From Myroides odoratus DSM 2801 (GTDB lineage: Bacteria; Bacteroidota; Bacteroidia; Flavobacteriales; Flavobacteriaceae), in the NCBI RefSeq assembly GCF_000243275.1, contig NZ_CM001437.1, positions 3,621,790 to 3,629,678 of the forward strand: DNA of 7,889 nt. Reading direction: 5' to 3'. Every line of letters starts with the position of its first letter. The stretch's first letter is position 1. This document shows, one piece after another, positions 4,594 to 7,889 of this stretch. The notes under the pieces are model-generated. The model was not told where the DNA came from, did no database searches, and saw only the letters and a list, made by a program, of their open reading frames with translations. The position numbers and the translations under genes are program-made.

Positions 4594-4735
4594 GTTTGAC
4601 GTTTTGATTCACTTATTTAACTTATTATCGAATTTGGGTTTAATTTTTGAATTTTATTTACTATTGCTAGTGACTATTTGTTTTTTTTATTTCTTTTTAG
4701 CGTTTTAGTATACTATTTGTGGTAGAGGTTTCGTT

Positions 4736-5542
4736 ATGCTTTCAAAAACAAACGAAATGAAGACATTAAAGGCCCTTTTAACACGAAAAGAACAGATTAT
4801 TGAACAATTTTCTTTCGTTTGCGACAGGACAGAGCAAGATTTAGCTCTAAATACTTATCAATTGAAAAAACTATTGCATGAAATGCAGCATATGAAGTTC
4901 AAAGCGCGTAAACAAGAGGTACTCTTTTACAGTAAACATGTTACGGAAACCTTGATTTACTATTGGTTTGCGAAAGAATTAGGACTTTTGTATTGTTCCT
5001 TGCCGTTAGATCGAACACTATACACCGCCTATTTGAATCAACAAGGGGAGCGGTACAATTTGCTTAAAAAGGAAAATTATTCCCACTATGGAGCCTATTG
5101 TCTAAACGCAGAAACCCAGGATTGGCAAGCCATAAAAGAATATTTAAAAACAAAAGATGAAACCTGCGATTTTGTGTTTTTTGATTCGGCCTATGATTTT
5201 TTGTTTCCGTCTTATTTTCAGGCCTTAACGCTTTTTGTAAATCATCTGAAATTACTTCTGCAGCATCATACCCTAGCTACAAATGAACCCACCTTGCGGT
5301 GGCAACGTTCTAAAGTAGACCTTGCCCTCGTGGTGTATGCCCTATACGACTGCAATAAGCAAGACGAGGAGACAACCTCCCTATTATCTTGGGCTAGAGC
5401 TTTTGAACAGTTCTTTGATGTTGAAATTAGTAAGGATTTTTTTCAGACCCTAGCTGCCTTTAAAAAACGCAAGAATATAGATCAGACCATCCTCACAGAA
5501 ATGGTCGATTTGATTCAGATGAAATACGAGGATATCGTATAA
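4736..5542 (+). CDS. RteC-family protein
   Basis: A 268-aa cytoplasmic protein with an RteC-type C-terminal domain. RteC of the Bacteroides conjugative transposon CTnDOT is a DNA-binding activator of excision genes; homologues occur widely in Bacteroidota as orphans. The recognisable part is residues 187-266: LRWQRSKVDLALVVYALYD, an FEQFFDVEISKDFF segment, and FKKRKNIDQT leading to the final helix, corresponding to the family's W..sK.DL..L.yAL and RK..T signatures. The N-terminal 180 residues are helical and Tyr/Leu-rich. The ATG at 4736 gives the longest frame; the Met at residue 8 is an alternative. It is transcribed divergently from the winged-helix/ATPase operon and ends at a shared terminator. 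Control of the neighbouring operon or of element mobility is plausible by analogy only. Confidence 0.85.
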   Translation: MLSKTNEMKTLKALLTRKEQIIEQFSFVCDRTEQDLALNTYQLKKLLHEMQHMKFKARKQEVLFYSKHVTETLIYYWFAKELGLLYCSLPLDRTLYTAYLNQQGERYNLLKKENYSHYGAYCLNAETQDWQAIKEYLKTKDETCDFVFFDSAYDFLFPSYFQALTLFVNHLKLLLQHHTLATNEPTLRWQRSKVDLALVVYALYDCNKQDEETTSLLSWARAFEQFFDVEISKDFFQTLAAFKKRKNIDQTILTEMVDLIQMKYEDIV

Positions 5543-5586
5543 GTGTTCGTTTTCTGCTTTCGTGTTCATCTCTACTTAATCCAGTA

Positions 5587-5616
5587 AAAAGGGGGAGGGA
5601 TGAACCGCCCCCTTTT
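5587..5616. terminator. Bidirectional terminator between convergent genes
   Basis: AAAAGGGGG (5587-5595) pairs with CCCCCTTTT (5608-5616) around a 12-nt loop that can add an internal GG/CC pair. A before and T after make it work in both directions. It lies between the stop of the RteC gene (5542) and the stop of the minus-strand holin-like gene (5640). Confidence 0.9.
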
Positions 5617-5639
5617 GTTGTTGGAATGGGTGTGTTTAC

Positions 5640-5849
5640 CTATTCTTCTTCTACTGTAATCTGACTCACCGCTGATATAATACCACCAGCTACGGCTAGG
5701 TAAGCCGCTAGGGTAGTAATAGCCGCGGGTAAAGCTACTGGAGCGGTTAGAATACCTCCGCTAATAGCGGCTAAGGCTAAACCTACGATGCGTAGTTTCT
5801 TAAAAAATCGCGGGGTAGGGGCTTGAATTCGCCGAACAATTTGTTTCAT
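5640..5849 (-). CDS. Small two-helix membrane protein (holin-like, function unproven)
   Basis: A 69-aa protein with a basic N-terminus (MKQIVRRIQAPTPRFFKKLR), two hydrophobic Ala/Gly/Leu-rich segments (about residues 21-37 and 43-62) split by a TAPVALPAA turn, and an acidic tail VEEE. Size, two membrane helices and charge asymmetry fit small holins, but no signature proves it. The start overlaps the stop of the upstream DUF5675 gene by 4 nt (ATGA), so the two are translationally coupled. If the DUF5675 protein is a cell-wall enzyme, the pair could be a lysis or export cassette; this is inference. Similar small proteins beside DUF5675 genes are, to my recollection, common in Bacteroidota. Confidence 0.75.
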   Translation of the reverse strand: MKQIVRRIQAPTPRFFKKLRIVGLALAAISGGILTAPVALPAAITTLAAYLAVAGGIISAVSQITVEEE

Positions 5850-6286
5850 AATTTTCTCTTTTTAATTTGTTGAACAATTGCATCTGATGATGCCTCTTTA
5901 ATAAGTAGCTCGATCTGCCCATCAATCAAATGTGGTTCAATGGCGTCGAGTAGTTTTTGCATCGCTAGGCGAGAGCGATTGCCCCATAAGGAAGTAGCAA
6001 TTTGACTAACGGGGGCAATGCATCCTTTTAAATCACACTTCACGTTGTTGGCTGGGTGAAATAGTATCAAATGACGATGGGGTACTTTTCTGATTTCGAT
6101 GTGCGACTTAAAACGTTCATTGTGCCGATGGGCTAGCGGATAAGTTCCTTCGGGAATACACGAAATATAGGCCTGATTGTTTAACCAAGGCAGCTCGATG
6201 GTTAAGCTTATATTTTGCCCATCAAGTTGCAGTAATCCATGGGTGGCATCTGGCAAGTAAAGCCGGTGTAATGTTAATTGGGTCAT
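5846..6286 (-). CDS. DUF5675 family protein
   Basis: A 146-aa protein of a family seen in bacteria and phages, with no established function that I know of. Family features are the TIELPW segment (29-34), SCIPEGTYPL (42-51), and LILFHPANN (73-81) followed by CDLKGCI (84-90), then the SLWGNRSR block (99-106) and a C-terminal helix. The H77...G88-C89 arrangement (H.xN then GC) resembles the His/Cys active-site layout of L,D-transpeptidase-type folds. A peptidoglycan-directed activity is possible but untested. There is no signal peptide or membrane segment; a holin-like partner overlaps the stop codon. The ATG at 6284-6286 is the only reasonable start. Upstream lies the phased AGTA repeat region, shared with the divergent small HTH gene. 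Confidence 0.82.
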   Translation of the reverse strand: MTQLTLHRLYLPDATHGLLQLDGQNISLTIELPWLNNQAYISCIPEGTYPLAHRHNERFKSHIEIRKVPHRHLILFHPANNVKCDLKGCIAPVSQIATSLWGNRSRLAMQKLLDAIEPHLIDGQIELLIKEASSDAIVQQIKKRKL

Positions 6287-6367
6287 GAGATTTATTTTTT
6301 TCTAATTCGGAACCAAAGGTGTAAGAATCTGCAATGGGATAAAAGAGGGGTGGGCGCGTTTGTCCTA

Positions 6368-6407
6368 AAATGGGAGTAAAAAGGAGTAAATGGGAGTAAA
6401 AAGGAGT
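6368..6407. repeat. 20-bp tandem repeat with GGAGTA every 10 bp (candidate operator)
   Basis: Two perfect copies of AAATGGGAGTAAAAAGGAGT place GGAGTA at 6373, 6383, 6393 and 6403, exactly one helical turn apart. Two further AGTAAAC elements follow at 6421 and 6432. The array is in the 220-bp region between the divergent DUF5675 operon and the small HTH gene. Phased short direct repeats like this usually bind a protein on one face of DNA. Which protein binds is unknown; the adjacent HTH protein is the natural candidate. Confidence 0.6.
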
Positions 6408-6506
6408 ACTTCGTTTATTGAGTAAACAAGTAGTAAACCATCAAATAAGTAGGACGTTATTCCTCTATCTTGAGGCTTTATTTAATCGAATTACAACAAA
6501 CAAAGA

Positions 6507-6716
6507 ATGAGAGCCAGTTATATTAAAAGAAACAGAATGTTTATTTATGCTACTGATGTAGCACAGATAACAGGGCGGAGTTATAAAACCGCATTGAAAA
6601 TTTTGAACGATGTACGTATTTTTTATGATAAGCCAGCCAAAGCTTTCGTAACATATAAAGAATTTTGTGCCTACATGCACTTGGATGAAAAAGAAGTACT
6701 GCAGTCTTTAAATTAA
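6507..6716 (+). CDS. Small helix-turn-helix (excisionase-like) DNA-binding protein
   Basis: A 69-aa cytoplasmic protein resembling small Bacteroidota HTH proteins with MerR/excisionase-type winged helices. The probable HTH is YATDVAQITGRSYKTALKIL (14-33), followed by a basic linker and FVTYKEFCAYMHLD (47-60), a common signature in these proteins in which a second element defines the domain end. The N-terminus is basic (RASYIKRNR). The ATG at 6507 gives the full frame; the Met at residue 11 (6537) is an alternative that trims only the basic arm. The gene is divergent from the DUF5675 operon across the phased AGTA repeats and is followed by its own terminator, so it is probably monocistronic. 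A regulator of the neighbouring operons is plausible. Confidence 0.72.
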   Translation: MRASYIKRNRMFIYATDVAQITGRSYKTALKILNDVRIFYDKPAKAFVTYKEFCAYMHLDEKEVLQSLN

Positions 6717-6738
6717 ATCACGTCTAATTTTTACCAAC

Positions 6739-6770
6739 AAAGAGTCTTGATCTTCGGGTTAAGACTCTTT
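6739..6770. terminator. Intrinsic terminator after the small HTH gene
   Basis: AAAGAGTCTT (6739-6748) pairs perfectly with AAGACTCTTT (6761-6770) around a 12-nt loop containing TCTTCGGG, 22 nt after the stop codon. The stem ends in a T-run continuing as CTTGTTTT. Confidence 0.85.
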
Positions 6771-7137
6771 CTTGTTTTGCTTTTTGCAAGGATGCTCAAA
6801 AGATCTCGAGCGTATTTTGTTGGGGGTTTGTTTGGGTTTCGTTAGAGTCACCATCGGTAAAATCGAGTTGAGCCCTTGTAAATACTGACTTGTACCGAAC
6901 AAGACCCAAACAAAATTTTTCCTTGTTTTTATATGGTGCTGATAATAAGTGAGTTCTGTTTTTTGAAAATGGAAAAGAAAGGAAAAAATAGGATTTTTTT
7001 TCCAAAAAAGAGAAGGAAGTGGAAGGGGGGGTTTTATGCGTTTTTTCTGTTTTATAGTTTTGTCAGGTATTCAAGAAGTAAGCTAGCTACTGCAGGTGAA
7101 TACTGAACTTTAATAATAATTTTAAAAAAGAAGCATT
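6771..7137. other. Gene-poor intergenic stretch with a long imperfect inverted repeat (6827-6914)
   Basis: No convincing gene. A minus-strand frame at 6796-7005 exists but is short, has no recognisable domain and no operon context. The main structure is TTTGTTTGGGT (6827-6837) and its perfect complement ACCCAAACAAA (6904-6914). The stem extends inward through a wobble and one mismatch to GTT/AAC, about 17 bp in all, enclosing a 54-nt loop (6844-6897) that has smaller pairings such as ACC/GGT. Further right, GGAAAAAA (6981-6988) and TTTTTTCC (6996-7003) form an A/T hairpin. This could be a small RNA, a decayed element end or an incidental palindrome. Confidence 0.45.
7055..7062 (+). promoter_or_regulatory. 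Candidate -7 box (TAGTTTTG) for the DUF6266 gene
   Basis: TAGTTTTG matches the Bacteroidota TAnnTTTG consensus and lies 75 bp before the ATG, predicting a leader of about 65-70 nt. No clear -33 TTG is seen; the nearest T-rich match is GTTTTATG around 7031. The gene has no upstream partner on its strand within 400 nt, so a promoter in this region is expected. Confidence 0.42.
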
Positions 7138-7767
7138 ATGGCAGAAATTAAACAAGGAATTTTAGGCGGGGTAAGTGGTAAGGTTGGAACTGTAGTAGGT
7201 GCCAATTGGAAAGGAAAGAATATTATTCGTTCTAAACCCCGTAAGAGTAGCAAAAAACCAACGGTACTCCAACTCAATCAACGCGCAAAATTTAAATTGG
7301 TTTCCAATTTCTTACAACCGATTAACTCAATACTCAGCCGTTATTTCGGATCGGAACAAGGGCTTAAAACACGGGTGAATTTAGCGTTGTCTTATCATTT
7401 GCAAGAGGCCGTTGAAAATCAGGATGGAAACTGGATCATCAACCCAGAAAAAGTAGTGTTGAGCAAGGGAATTCTGCCCTTAATCAATATGGAAAATACC
7501 ACTGTAGACAATAGCGAACTTAATTTAACCTGGAATGTACCAGAGGGAGCAAGCCTAGGAAGCGCTACGGATTTACTTACAGTAGTGGTATACAATGATG
7601 AAAGTAAGGTATTCCACATTTTTGATAAAGTAACCACCCGTGATAGCGGTACGTTTACAGGGCAATTACCAGTAGGCTTCCAAAATGCAAGTAATGTTAT
7701 TTGGGTGTTCCTAACCAATGAACTGGATACGGAATGTAGTACGAGTATGTTTCTTGGAAGTTATTAG
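7138..7767 (+). CDS. DUF6266 family protein
   Basis: A 209-aa protein of a Bacteroidota family that often occurs in several copies per genome. The diagnostic N-terminus is IKQGILGG then SGKVGTVVGANWKG (residues 4-26) followed by a basic RSKPRKSSKKP stretch. The middle (LQLNQRAKFKLVSNFLQP, about 45-62) is helical and the C-terminal half is beta-rich with LNLTWNVP, LLTVVVYN and VIWVFLTN strands, ending FLGSY. There is no signal peptide. Function is unestablished; the layout (glycine-rich N-arm, basic segment, beta domain) is reminiscent of structural or DNA-associated proteins of phages and elements, but that is inference. The length is normal and the gene looks intact. The ATG follows an A-rich AAAAAAGAAGCATT leader. 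Five nt after the stop an octamer array begins. Confidence 0.85.
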   Translation: MAEIKQGILGGVSGKVGTVVGANWKGKNIIRSKPRKSSKKPTVLQLNQRAKFKLVSNFLQPINSILSRYFGSEQGLKTRVNLALSYHLQEAVENQDGNWIINPEKVVLSKGILPLINMENTTVDNSELNLTWNVPEGASLGSATDLLTVVVYNDESKVFHIFDKVTTRDSGTFTGQLPVGFQNASNVIWVFLTNELDTECSTSMFLGSY

Positions 7768-7780
7768 GAATTAATAAGGA

Positions 7781-7889
7781 GGTGAGGCGGTGAGGCGGTG
7801 AGGCGGTGAGGAGGTGAGGAGGTGAGGCGGTGAGGAGGTGAGGCGGTGAGGAGGTGAGGCGGTGAGGAGGTGAGGCGGTGAGGCGGTGA
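7781..7889. repeat. Octamer tandem array (GGTGAGGC / GGTGAGGA), continues past the window
   Basis: There are 13 complete octamers and a partial one, starting just after the DUF6266 stop. The only variation is the eighth base, which runs C C C A A C A C A C A C C. Each unit contains TGA, so the plus strand is closed in all frames across the array; the minus strand stays open but has no independent support as coding. The same octamer, degenerate and inverted, occurs at 2099-2130. Confidence 0.93.

Noticed and set aside
6796..7005. Minus-strand 69-codon frame in the 6.8-7.0 kb stretch
   Set aside because: It crosses the long inverted repeat, has low-complexity ends, no promoter or partner gene and no family I recognise. 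It is kept only as intergenic structure.

Overview
The window looks like chromosome of a low-G+C member of the Bacteroidota, most likely a flavobacterium (a Myroides-like genome is a guess from overall feel, not shown). The reasons are protein families largely confined to that phylum (RteC, DUF6266, DUF5675, a winged-helix/DnaC-like ATPase pair), A/T-rich start regions without clear Shine-Dalgarno sites, and two TAnnTTTG-type -7 boxes.

Left part (1-1740): the tail of a surface-polysaccharide locus, damaged by an insertion sequence. The C-terminal part of an IS3-family DD(35)E transposase enters from the left. Its right end abuts the C-terminal two thirds of a WecA/WbpL-type sugar-1-phosphate transferase whose N-terminal membrane segments are missing. 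A short NeuD/PglD-type hexapeptide acyltransferase follows, then a strong terminator.

Middle (1740-4735): a repeat-rich boundary, then a minus-strand module. The boundary holds an 18-bp direct repeat pair, a gene-tail relic, eight 16-bp tandem units and a degenerate octamer array in the opposite orientation. In transcription order the module reads: winged-helix replication-type protein, overlapping DnaC-like ATPase, 150-nt non-coding block, structured RNA leader, 82-aa protein, ATPase relic, second 150-nt block, second leader, second 82-aa protein. This is a tandem duplication in which most of one ATPase copy was lost. The two 150-nt blocks agree at 135 of 150 positions without gaps, while the two proteins agree at 46 of 82. 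Both leaders fold into the same shape (closing stem P1, a GAAA-capped hairpin, a second hairpin, a conserved AGGACA strand) with compensatory base changes. They are the best candidate in the window for something undescribed.

Right part (4736-7889): a divergent RteC-family gene, a bidirectional terminator, a convergent two-gene operon (small two-helix holin-like membrane protein and DUF5675 protein), an AGTA-repeat intergenic region with 10-bp phasing, a small excisionase-like HTH protein, a terminator, a 420-nt non-coding stretch with a long inverted repeat, a DUF6266 protein, and an octamer array (GGTGAGGM) that runs off the window. The octamers at the two ends of the 2.1-7.9 kb module are in inverted orientation. 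Together with phage- and element-type genes and the absence of housekeeping genes, this suggests an accessory island or degenerate satellite element next to the polysaccharide locus. No integrase or origin is visible, so that reading is inference.
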